Shown piece by piece: positions 6,443 through 13,143 of a stretch of DNA of 17,240 bases. The stretch comes from Prevotella sp. (lineage in GTDB: Bacteria; Bacteroidota; Bacteroidia; Bacteroidales; Dysgonomonadaceae), in assembly GCA_031263965.1 (NCBI GenBank), contig JAISES010000264.1, forward strand, positions 1 to 17,240, written 5' to 3'. Numbering within the stretch: position 1 is the first letter of the stretch; each line of letters starts with the position of its first letter. The position numbers and the translations under genes were made by a program. A model generated the notes under the pieces. That model ran no database searches. It was not told the origin of the DNA and saw nothing but the letters and a program-made list of their open reading frames with translations.

Positions 6443-7822
6443 ATGAAAAAAGTACTATTTACAGGAATACTTCTTTGTTCTTCGGTTATTTTATCAGCAC
6501 AAAGCATCACGGAGAAAGATTTACAGGAAATCCAGTCAGGTTTTAAATTAGACCCTTCTACCAAAGCCATTCAAAATATACTTACAACAAATGCGAATAT
6601 TACAGCAAATGCACTGAATCATGATTTGCAAAACCGGATAGATCATTATTTTAAGTACAGGGTAAATGTGAAGGGTATTACCGATCAGAAAAGTTCGGGC
6701 AGATGCTGGATGTTTACCTCTATGAACGTTTTGCGTCCTTCTATAATGGAAAAGTATAACCTGGGCGAATTTGACTTTTCCCACAATTACCTTTACTTCT
6801 GGGATATATTTGAGAAAGCAAACCTGTTTTTGGAAAATATTATAGGAACGGGCAAGTCATCATTCGATGACAGGGCAGTAGAATATCTTTTCAAATCGCC
6901 GGTCGGTGATGGCGGTGTATGGAACCTATATTATAATGCGGCTGAAAAGTACGGAGTAGTGCCGCAGGAGGTAATGCCCGAAACAGCACATTCTAATAAT
7001 ACAAGACAGATGATAAGTTTGTTGAATGAGCGTTTGCGCGCCGGTGGATATGCAATTCGGGAGAAAGCGGCCACAGGAAGTAAGGTGCAGGAGCTGAGAC
7101 TGGAAAAAACAGCCGTATTGAAAGATGTTTATCGTATTCTGGCATTATGTTTGGGCGAGCCTCCTGCAAAATTCACATGGAGATATAAGGATAAAGCCGG
7201 CATAGTAAAAGAATTGGCCGGTTATACCCCTCAAAAATTCTACAAAGCAATTACACCCGACGATTATTCTCCGGATGATTATATCATGATAATGAATGAC
7301 CCAACCCGGGAATATTATAAATTGTACGAGATACAAAATTACAGAAATACGATTGAAGGTATAAACTGGATATACCTGAATCTGCCGAACGAAGATATTA
7401 AAAAGGCTGCTTTAGCCTCAATCAAAAACAACGAAGCGATGTACGCATCCTGTGATGTAGGCAAACAGTTAAACAGGGAAAGTGGCGTTATGGATCCTGC
7501 TATGTATGACTACGAATCATTGTTAGGTGTCGATCTCTCCATGGACAAGAAAGCGCGTATCTTGACGCGCCAGAGCGGATCGAGCCATGCCATGACCCTG
7601 ATAGGTTGCGATACGGACCTGAGCGATCAGCCTGTTAAGTGGGAGTTCGAAAATAGCTGGGGTGCGGGATCGGGCAACAGAGGCTATCTCACTTTTACCG
7701 ATAAATGGTTTAGCGAGTATATGTTTCGTTTGGTCGTACATAAAAAGTATTTGGATGCAAAGGCCGTCGGTTGTCTGAACCAGGATCCTGTGCAATTACC
7801 TATGTGGGATTATATGAACTGA
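6443..7822 (+). CDS. Secreted C1B cysteine aminopeptidase (PepC / bleomycin hydrolase family)
   Basis: The 459-residue protein has the papain-like C1B triad in order: Gln82 and Cys88 in DQKSSGRCWMF, His382 in SSHAMTLIG and Asn404 in EFENSWGAG. Family members are hexameric peptidases that trim N-terminal residues from peptides. Unlike cytosolic PepC, this one starts with a signal peptide (about 1-19, ILSA before QS), so it probably acts in the periplasm or outside the cell. The C-terminus reads LPMWDYMN. In classical relatives a WDPMG-type tail continues a few residues further and lies in the active-site cleft, so this tail is slightly short. The gene has its own -7 box and stands alone between repeat-bearing gaps, about 100 bp before nusB. 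Confidence 0.9.
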   Translation: MKKVLFTGILLCSSVILSAQSITEKDLQEIQSGFKLDPSTKAIQNILTTNANITANALNHDLQNRIDHYFKYRVNVKGITDQKSSGRCWMFTSMNVLRPSIMEKYNLGEFDFSHNYLYFWDIFEKANLFLENIIGTGKSSFDDRAVEYLFKSPVGDGGVWNLYYNAAEKYGVVPQEVMPETAHSNNTRQMISLLNERLRAGGYAIREKAATGSKVQELRLEKTAVLKDVYRILALCLGEPPAKFTWRYKDKAGIVKELAGYTPQKFYKAITPDDYSPDDYIMIMNDPTREYYKLYEIQNYRNTIEGINWIYLNLPNEDIKKAALASIKNNEAMYASCDVGKQLNRESGVMDPAMYDYESLLGVDLSMDKKARILTRQSGSSHAMTLIGCDTDLSDQPVKWEFENSWGAGSGNRGYLTFTDKWFSEYMFRLVVHKKYLDAKAVGCLNQDPVQLPMWDYMN

Positions 7823-7888
7823 TTGGCGGATTGACATCGAAGAACTAACTTCTTTCGGGGAAAAGGTACTACTTTATAAAAAAATGTT

Positions 7889-7896
7889 TATTTTTG
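7889..7896 (+). promoter_or_regulatory. -7 box of the nusB transcription unit
   Basis: TATTTTTG matches TAnnTTTG and lies 26 bp before the nusB ATG at 7923. No good -33 TTTG is visible at the proper distance. The gap to the aminopeptidase gene (100 bp) is long enough for an independent promoter. Confidence 0.45.
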
Positions 7897-7922
7897 CGTT
7901 CCGAAACATTTTAAATGTATAA

Positions 7923-8849
7923 ATGATAAACCGCGTTCTTATTCGTATCAGAGTCGTTCAAGTCTTGTTTGCATGCAGCCAGAACGAATCCATAGATCTG
8001 AAAAAAGCAGAAACAGAGCTTTTATTCAGTCTTCAAAAGTCGTACGATCTGTATTTCTATTTCTTATCTTTAATGATAGAACTTACCGATGCGTATGCCC
8101 AGAAGGTAGATGCCCGAAAATCGAAACTGCTTCCTTCCGAAGAGGATATCAATCCTAATACAAAGTTGCTCGAAAACAAGTTTATAAGCCAGTTGCGCCA
8201 AAATGTAACATTAGACAAGTATATGAAAGACCGTCCTTTCAGATGGTTCGAATATGAAGCTTTTGTCCGTGGTTTACTGGAAGATATTCTAAATTCGGAT
8301 ATTTATAAAGCATCTGTAGAGAATACTTCGGATAACTATGAAAGCGATCGTGAATTCTGGCGTAAAGTTTTCAAACAGATTATATCGAACAAAGAAGAGT
8401 TGTATTCTATATTGGAAGATGAGAGCCTGTACTGGAATGATGATATCGAGATTGTTGAGTCATTTGTTCTGAAGACAATAAAACGCTTTGAAGAAAGCAA
8501 CGGAAGCAACCAGGAACTGCTGCCTATGTTTAAAGATGAAATGGATAGGGAGTTTGCTGTTAAGCTGTTAAGGGAATCTTTGCTGAACGAAAAAGAATAT
8601 CGGACTATTATCGATAAATATACAAATAACTGGGAATCGGAACGTATAGCACAGATGGATATGATCATAATGCAGATTGCATTAGCCGAGATTATGAGCT
8701 TTCCATCTATCCCTGTCAGTGTTACCCTGAACGAGTATATCGATATTGCTAAATCCTATAGTACAGCTAAAAGCGCATCATTTATCAACGGGATTCTCGA
8801 TGCTATAGTGAAAGAGCTTAAAGAAGAGAAAAAGATAATCAAGAAATAA
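7923..8849 (+). CDS. nusB: Transcription antitermination factor NusB (long Bacteroidota form)
   Basis: The 308-residue protein ends in a recognisable NusB fold (about 200-300), with the conserved run IPVSVTLNEYIDIAKSY (263-279) followed by SFINGILDAI (286-295). NusB binds boxA RNA with NusE (ribosomal protein S10) and supports rRNA transcription antitermination. The N-terminal 190 or so residues are helical. Bacteroidota NusB proteins are about twice the E. coli length, so this extension is normal for the phylum. The gene is followed by yajC, ybbR and coaE on the same strand, a recurring Bacteroidales gene order, but a 214-bp repeat element begins 12 nt after its stop codon. Confidence 0.9.
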   Translation: MINRVLIRIRVVQVLFACSQNESIDLKKAETELLFSLQKSYDLYFYFLSLMIELTDAYAQKVDARKSKLLPSEEDINPNTKLLENKFISQLRQNVTLDKYMKDRPFRWFEYEAFVRGLLEDILNSDIYKASVENTSDNYESDREFWRKVFKQIISNKEELYSILEDESLYWNDDIEIVESFVLKTIKRFEESNGSNQELLPMFKDEMDREFAVKLLRESLLNEKEYRTIIDKYTNNWESERIAQMDMIIMQIALAEIMSFPSIPVSVTLNEYIDIAKSYSTAKSASFINGILDAIVKELKEEKKIIKK

Positions 8850-8860
8850 TAAGACTTCTT

Positions 8861-9074
8861 AGAAACTGTTTAAATTCTATAGCAATTTTTTTATGGTTAT
8901 TTTCTGTTACTCCCGTCATTGCGAACCGCCTGCGGTGAAGCAATCCAGCCGAGCCGGAATGTTCTTTTATAGATTGCTTCGGGTAAACCCTCGCAATGAC
9001 GAGAGGAATTGAACATATAAATTGAACAATCAGATCCTATGATAATATTTTTCGCTAAAAATTAAACAGTTTCT
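8861..9074 (+). repeat. TIR element copy 3, carrying a different interior
   Basis: The left end AGAAACTGTTTAAATTCTAT (8861-8880) and right end TAAAAATTAAACAGTTTCT (9056-9074) are diverged forms of the ends of copies 1 and 2. Next to them the shared segments AGCAATTTTTTTAT (left) and GATCCTATGATAATATTTTTCG (right) are also recognisable. The middle lacks the GGTTTAGC palindrome and instead holds the CGTCATTGCGA repeat at 8910-9005. It lies between nusB and yajC and ends 32 bp before the yajC -7 box. Confidence 0.72.
8910..9005. repeat. Dispersed palindromic repeat of the CGTCATTGCGA type
   Basis: CTCCCGTCATTGCGA (8910-8924) is inverted at 8991-9005 with 14 of 15 matches. Inside it, GAAGCAATC (8937-8945) is inverted as GATTGCTTC (8972-8980). 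The layout is that of the CGTCATTGCGAxx...GAAGCAATCC repeats found across many unrelated bacterial genomes. It is non-coding and would fold into a long hairpin if transcribed between nusB and yajC. Confidence 0.7.
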
Positions 9075-9105
9075 TACACTTTCGTTCCAATTCAAAATAT
9101 TCATT

Positions 9106-9113
9106 TATATTTG
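9106..9113 (+). promoter_or_regulatory. -7 box upstream of yajC
   Basis: TATATTTG matches TAnnTTTG and lies 51 bp before the yajC ATG (9165). A weak TTCG near 9081 is the only -33 candidate. It would let yajC-ybbR-coaE be transcribed despite the repeat element between nusB and yajC. Confidence 0.45.
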
Positions 9114-9164
9114 TAAATAGTTTGTAGAAAGTAAATAATAGTTAATCAAATATCAAAATAACTT

Positions 9165-9500
9165 ATGACTTTATTGAATGTATTATTACAGGCAGGTGCG
9201 GAAGGCGCTTCCGGAGGTTTATTTGGCGGAGGAGGTATGAGCATGATCATAATGATGGTTCTACTTTTTGGAATCATGTATTTATTTATGATCAGACCAC
9301 AGCAAAAGAAACAAAAAGCTTTGCAAGAAGCGCGTAGTGCCATAAAGGTAGGCGATAAAGTAGTTACGGCCGGAGGTGTTCACGGTAAAGTGAAAGAGGT
9401 TGGAGATACTTTCTTCGTATTGGAAATTGCCGACAATGTGAGAATAAAAATAGAAAAAGCATCAGTATACGTTTCTGCCGAAGATACTCATAGCAAATAA
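9165..9500 (+). CDS. yajC: Preprotein translocase accessory subunit YajC
   Basis: The 111-residue protein has one membrane helix (about 25-43) ending in the family signature FMIRPQQKKQK (41-51). A small cytoplasmic beta domain follows, with IKVGDKVVTAGGVHGKV (60-76). YajC belongs to the SecDF-YajC complex that assists SecYEG export. The N-terminus is Gly-rich (GASGGLFGGGG), longer than in E. coli but usual in this phylum. No secD or secF lies in the window. It is followed 30 nt later by the YbbR-domain gene. Confidence 0.95.
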   Translation: MTLLNVLLQAGAEGASGGLFGGGGMSMIIMMVLLFGIMYLFMIRPQQKKQKALQEARSAIKVGDKVVTAGGVHGKVKEVGDTFFVLEIADNVRIKIEKASVYVSAEDTHSK

Positions 9501-9530
9501 TTGAGTGTCGTATAAATCAAGTATAGCCAT

Positions 9531-10523
9531 ATGAGCGATACTAATGATAAAAAAGAAATAATTTCACAAGAAGTCAGAGCTTTTTTCAAGAATATTTCGT
9601 GGAAAAAAATTCTGACTTTTTTGTTTTTTTTACTGCTGTCTTGTATTTTTTGGATGATGCAGATCTATCGTCAGAAATATGAGGCTACGCTTACTATACC
9701 CGTTAAGTATATTAATATACCGGATAGTATTGTTTTTGAGGACAAGTTGCCGTCCGTGATCAGCGCCCGTATCAGGGATGACGGGGGGACATTGTTTAAA
9801 TATCTTCTCACTCGCTGGAATGACTCAATGGTTGTCGATGTCAGGGATGTGGTGAAGAGCACTCCCGATAAAATAATCCAGGGACGTAACTTTGAACAAT
9901 TAATACGTAACAAATTGTTTGCTACCTCCGAACTTATCAGCTATACACCTACGCGTATGTCTTACATTTATGCATTGCTGCATGATAAAAAACTTCCTGT
10001 AATTTATAATGGGAATGTAAACCTGGCAGGCGGGCATATGTTGATAGGAGACTTGAGTATTTCTCCCGACTCGGTAATAGTATATGGAAGCCAAACGGCA
10101 TTGGATACACTGTTTTATGCATATACCGTATCCGATACCATGTATAACGTATCGTCCGAGCAAAAGGTCAAAGTAGCGATGAAACCGATGCAAGGTATTA
10201 AATACATACCGGATGAGGTGTCATTGACGATTCCGGCGGATAAGTTTATAGAGAAAGAGGTCGAAGTATCCGTTACATGCATTAATTTGCCTAACAGCCT
10301 GTCAATAAAATTCTTTCCTTCATCCGTCAAAATACCATATTTAGTCGGATCGAAAAAAGAAGATGATATAACAAAAGAAAAATTCAGCATAACCATAGAT
10401 TATAACGACATTAAAGATCTCAGCAGGTCTTCTGTTCCGGTCCGTATAACAGATAGCCCTGATTATATACGTACAAAGATCCCGATACCGTCCGAAGTCG
10501 AATTTGTGCTCGAAAAACAGTAA
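9531..10523 (+). CDS. YbbR-like domain membrane-anchored protein
   Basis: The 330-residue protein has a short charged cytoplasmic N-terminus, a single membrane helix at about 27-45, and a long extracytoplasmic part rich in beta strands. That part consists of YbbR-type repeats, for example PVKYINIPDSIVF (57-69), where a short hydrophobic strand precedes 'P' turns, and similar segments near 155-175 and 245-275. Such proteins often accompany the c-di-AMP cyclase CdaA in Firmicutes (CdaR), but no cyclase gene is present here. In Bacteroidales the gene usually sits between yajC and coaE, as here. Its function in this setting is unknown. The reading frame ends 10 nt before the coaE start, so the two are likely translated from one mRNA. 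Confidence 0.8.
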   Translation: MSDTNDKKEIISQEVRAFFKNISWKKILTFLFFLLLSCIFWMMQIYRQKYEATLTIPVKYINIPDSIVFEDKLPSVISARIRDDGGTLFKYLLTRWNDSMVVDVRDVVKSTPDKIIQGRNFEQLIRNKLFATSELISYTPTRMSYIYALLHDKKLPVIYNGNVNLAGGHMLIGDLSISPDSVIVYGSQTALDTLFYAYTVSDTMYNVSSEQKVKVAMKPMQGIKYIPDEVSLTIPADKFIEKEVEVSVTCINLPNSLSIKFFPSSVKIPYLVGSKKEDDITKEKFSITIDYNDIKDLSRSSVPVRITDSPDYIRTKIPIPSEVEFVLEKQ

Positions 10524-10533
10524 CTTTCTTCCG

Positions 10534-11124
10534 ATGATAAAATTAGGCATAACAGGAGGTATAGGTAGTGGTAAATCTACAGTTTCAGAGATCTTCACCC
10601 TATGTGGAGTTCCTGTATATATTGCCGATGCGGAAAGCAAGAAGCTGGCCGGTACTTCGCCCATTATCAGGGAAAAATTAATTGCTCTTTTTGGAGAAGA
10701 GCTGTATAAAGGAAATATTCAGGATAAGGCCTTGCTTGCATCTCACATCTTTAATGATAAAGGAAAGCTGGAAAAGGTAAACGCTATAATACATCCGGAA
10801 GTAAAAAAAGACTATGAGGAGTGGCTTGAGAAAAACAAGCGCTATCCGGTTGTAGCCCAGGAAGCAGCAATTCTGTTCGAGTCGGGCTTTAATAAGCTTA
10901 TGGATAAAGTAGTTATGGTATATACTCCTTTCGAATTGAGGATACAGCGCACTATGGCGCGGGATAATATGCCTCGTGAGAAAGTTTTGGAACGCATTCG
11001 GAATCAAATGCCGGATGAAGAAAAAGTTAAACTATCCGACTATGTAATTGTTAATGACGGGGCCGGTTCCCTGATATGGCAAGTTCTGAATATTATACAA
11101 CAACTGGAAAATTCATACAAATAG
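10534..11124 (+). CDS. coaE: Dephospho-CoA kinase
   Basis: CoaE phosphorylates the 3'-hydroxyl of dephospho-CoA, the last step in coenzyme A synthesis. The 196-residue product from the ATG at 10534 begins MIKLGITGGIGSGKST with the P-loop at residues 8-15. It also has the family-typical VYIADAESKKL (about 29-39), a HPEV segment, AAILFESGFNKLMD and RIRNQMPDEEK. A longer frame opening at TTG 10504 would add ten residues that overlap the ybbR end and lie before the conserved start, so I reject it. It follows the YbbR gene by 10 nt and ends this cluster. Confidence 0.95.
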   Translation: MIKLGITGGIGSGKSTVSEIFTLCGVPVYIADAESKKLAGTSPIIREKLIALFGEELYKGNIQDKALLASHIFNDKGKLEKVNAIIHPEVKKDYEEWLEKNKRYPVVAQEAAILFESGFNKLMDKVVMVYTPFELRIQRTMARDNMPREKVLERIRNQMPDEEKVKLSDYVIVNDGAGSLIWQVLNIIQQLENSYK

Positions 11125-11188
11125 ATGTTTGACTTTGAAAAAGAATTGAACAGGCCCTGAGAAAAATTCATGATTTAACAAGCAGAAA

Positions 11189-12055
11189 ATGAGAATTATA
11201 ATATATGTTCTGCTGGGATTTACATTGTTTAGTTGTAAGCCGTCTCAAGCAGATAAATCAAAAACACTGACAGTAACCATCGATCCTCAAAAGTATTTTT
11301 TAAGTACAATTGTTGGCGGCCACTTCAAAGTAGAATGCATTGTCCCTTCCGGTTCAAATCCGGAAAGCGCAGATTTTACCCCATCCCAGATGATGAGTCT
11401 GAATAAAAGTCTCGCCTATTTTAAAATAGGATATATGGGGATAGAGAGTGCGCTGATCGATAAAGTATCGCAGACTAATTCAAACCTCAAAATCGTCAAT
11501 TGTTCCGAAGGTATCGAGGTATTGGGTGGGCATGATTGCGAGGGAGATCATCCTGATCACAATCGCGGACATGCAGGAGGTGATCCTCACACATGGAGCT
11601 CCATTAAATCCGCGAAGATTATAGCCGGAAATATGTATAAGGCCGTGCTGGAACTGGATAATGCGAATGCTTCAGATTATACCTTGAACTATAATAAATT
11701 ATTGGCAGAGATCAATCAAACGGATAGTGTTGTAAGGTCATATTTAGAAAAAGCGCCCGGTAAATCCTTTATAATATATCATCCTGCACTCACCTATTTT
11801 GCCGAAGAATATGGGCTGACTCAATATTCTATCGAATATGAGGGGAAGAATCCTTCGCCATCTCAATTAAAGGTACTTATCGACAAAGCTAAAGAGGAAG
11901 GAATAAAGGTGGTATTCATACAACGTGAATTTGATGTCAAAAATGCAGAAACCGTAGCGCAGGCCATTGGCGCTAAAACCGTACCACTCAATTTACTATC
12001 ATATGATTGGAGCCAGGAAATGATTAACATTGCAAAAGCTCTTGCTCAAGAGTAA
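11189..12055 (+). CDS. Zinc/metal ABC transporter substrate-binding lipoprotein (ZnuA-like)
   Basis: The 288-residue cluster A-I binding protein has a short lipoprotein signal (Cys16 in LFSC). A His-rich loop at 113-134 (His115, 121, 124, 128) leads into DPHTW with conserved His134. A further conserved histidine is His198 in IIYHPALTYFAEEYGL. In ZnuA-type proteins a first ligand histidine normally lies in a GxxPHxYEPSP motif. Here the aligned segment is SGSNPESADFTPS with Glu59 in its place, and the usual late Asp of LDPLG reads LNLLS. The ion could thus be held by His134, His198, Glu59 and a further acid. Zinc is the likeliest substrate; manganese or iron cannot be excluded. The ATPase gene starts 8 nt after the stop. 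No permease gene follows. Confidence 0.85.
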   Translation: MRIIIYVLLGFTLFSCKPSQADKSKTLTVTIDPQKYFLSTIVGGHFKVECIVPSGSNPESADFTPSQMMSLNKSLAYFKIGYMGIESALIDKVSQTNSNLKIVNCSEGIEVLGGHDCEGDHPDHNRGHAGGDPHTWSSIKSAKIIAGNMYKAVLELDNANASDYTLNYNKLLAEINQTDSVVRSYLEKAPGKSFIIYHPALTYFAEEYGLTQYSIEYEGKNPSPSQLKVLIDKAKEEGIKVVFIQREFDVKNAETVAQAIGAKTVPLNLLSYDWSQEMINIAKALAQE

Positions 12056-12063
12056 AAAACAGG

Positions 12064-12849
12064 ATGAGTAAAATAGTTGAAATAAAAAATTTATCCGTAG
12101 GATATGAAGATCGTCCTTATGTGCTGAAAAATGTCAGTTTAGATGTTTATAAAGGCGATTTTTTAGGAATTATAGGGCCAAACGGAGGAGGGAAAACGAC
12201 CTTGCTCAAGACTTTATTAGGCCTGGTGAAGCCAATGTCCGGTACTATCTCATTCTTTAAGAATAATATAAAGACAGATAAGATCAATATAGGCTATTTA
12301 CCACAGATTAATCAAATAGATAAGAAATTCCCCATATCGGTGTCCGATGTCATATTATCAGGCCTGACAGTCCGCCGTGGTATATTTTCATCTTATACCA
12401 AAGAACAGAAAGAAAGGGTAAAAGAGATTGCCGGCCGGATGGGACTCGAAGAGCATATCGCACGTCCTATTGGAGCGCTTTCCGGTGGGCAGTTGCAGAG
12501 GACTTTACTAGGCCGTGCAATTATCGATAATCCCGACTTGTTGGTATTGGACGAGCCCAATTCGTATGTAGATAAGCGCTTTGAAAGTAATTTTTATCGG
12601 TTACTTGAAGATATAAACAAAAATACTGCCATCATTCTTGTTTCCCATGATGTAGGAACCATCGTTTCGATGGTGAAAAACATAGCCTGTGTAAACGAAG
12701 GATTGCATTATCATTTGGGGGCAAATATAACTACCGAGTGGCTGGAAGAATCATATGCTTCATGCCCTATCGAAATAATAGGACACGGGGATTTTCCTCA
12801 CCGTGTATTGGAAAAGCATGAAGGCTGCGATTGCTGTAAAGGGGATTGA
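12064..12849 (+). CDS. Zinc/metal ABC transporter ATPase (ZnuC-like)
   Basis: The 261-residue ATPase has Walker A GPNGGGKTT (38-46), a Q-loop in LPQINQ (79-84), signature LSGGQLQR (139-146), Walker B LLVLDEP (159-165) and H-loop His195. It would energise uptake of the metal delivered by the lipoprotein encoded 8 nt upstream. The C-terminus (234-258) holds Cys234, His241, His246, His252, Cys255, Cys257 and Cys258, a possible metal-sensing tail. Similar GHGDxPHRVL tails occur in relatives from the phylum. The expected third gene, a ZnuB-type permease, is missing: the next gene is convergent. It may be encoded elsewhere. Confidence 0.88.
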   Translation: MSKIVEIKNLSVGYEDRPYVLKNVSLDVYKGDFLGIIGPNGGGKTTLLKTLLGLVKPMSGTISFFKNNIKTDKINIGYLPQINQIDKKFPISVSDVILSGLTVRRGIFSSYTKEQKERVKEIAGRMGLEEHIARPIGALSGGQLQRTLLGRAIIDNPDLLVLDEPNSYVDKRFESNFYRLLEDINKNTAIILVSHDVGTIVSMVKNIACVNEGLHYHLGANITTEWLEESYASCPIEIIGHGDFPHRVLEKHEGCDCCKGD

Positions 12850-12876
12850 AAAAATAAAGGGAAGATTTTGAGTCAC

Positions 12877-13104
12877 GAGTGGCCAGAAGATTCTTATACG
12901 CTGTATAATGTTTATTTTCAATATATTACAATAGGATATCTATGGAAATGCATTTATTACACTGAGAAGACACTGAGAACCGCTGAGTTTTTATTAATTT
13001 CTCAGTGAACCTCAGTGTCTTCTCAGTGGTTCTCAGTGTAATCTTTCTTATTAATAATCAATTAAATAATTATAAATCAAAAGAATAAAATCTTCCGGCC
13101 ACGA
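12877..13104. repeat. Outer inverted repeat in the convergent intergenic region
   Basis: GAGTGGCCAGAAGATT (12877-12892) is inverted as AATCTTCCGGCCACGA (13089-13104) with 14 of 16 matches. TTTTGAGTC also occurs as a direct repeat on both sides (near 12867 and 13110). These arms enclose the CACTGAGA element. The region separates the znuC-like gene from the convergent acyl-CoA dehydrogenase and holds no gene. Confidence 0.55.
12957..13041. repeat. CACTGAGAA-unit palindromic repeat, possible two-way terminator
   Basis: The 85-bp element starts TTACACTGAGAA (12957-12968) and ends with the exact complement (13030-13041). It is built of 9-11 bp CACTGAGAA(C/G) units, in one orientation on the left and the opposite on the right, around an AT-rich centre. 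It would form a long hairpin in RNA from either strand. Lying between two convergent genes, it could end transcription from both sides, but it looks like a dispersed repeat. Confidence 0.65.
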
Positions 13105-13143
13105 CTGATTTTGAGTCCTCCCTTCGAAACTGTTTAAGATTAT

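Noticed and set aside
7923..8530. Extra N-terminal half of NusB as a gene fusion
   Set aside because: A long helical N-terminal region is normal for NusB in this phylum, so no fusion is claimed.
10504..10533. Longer coaE reading frame starting at TTG 10504
   Set aside because: The added ten residues overlap the ybbR 3' end and precede the conserved MIKLGITGGIGSGKS start; ATG 10534 is far more likely.
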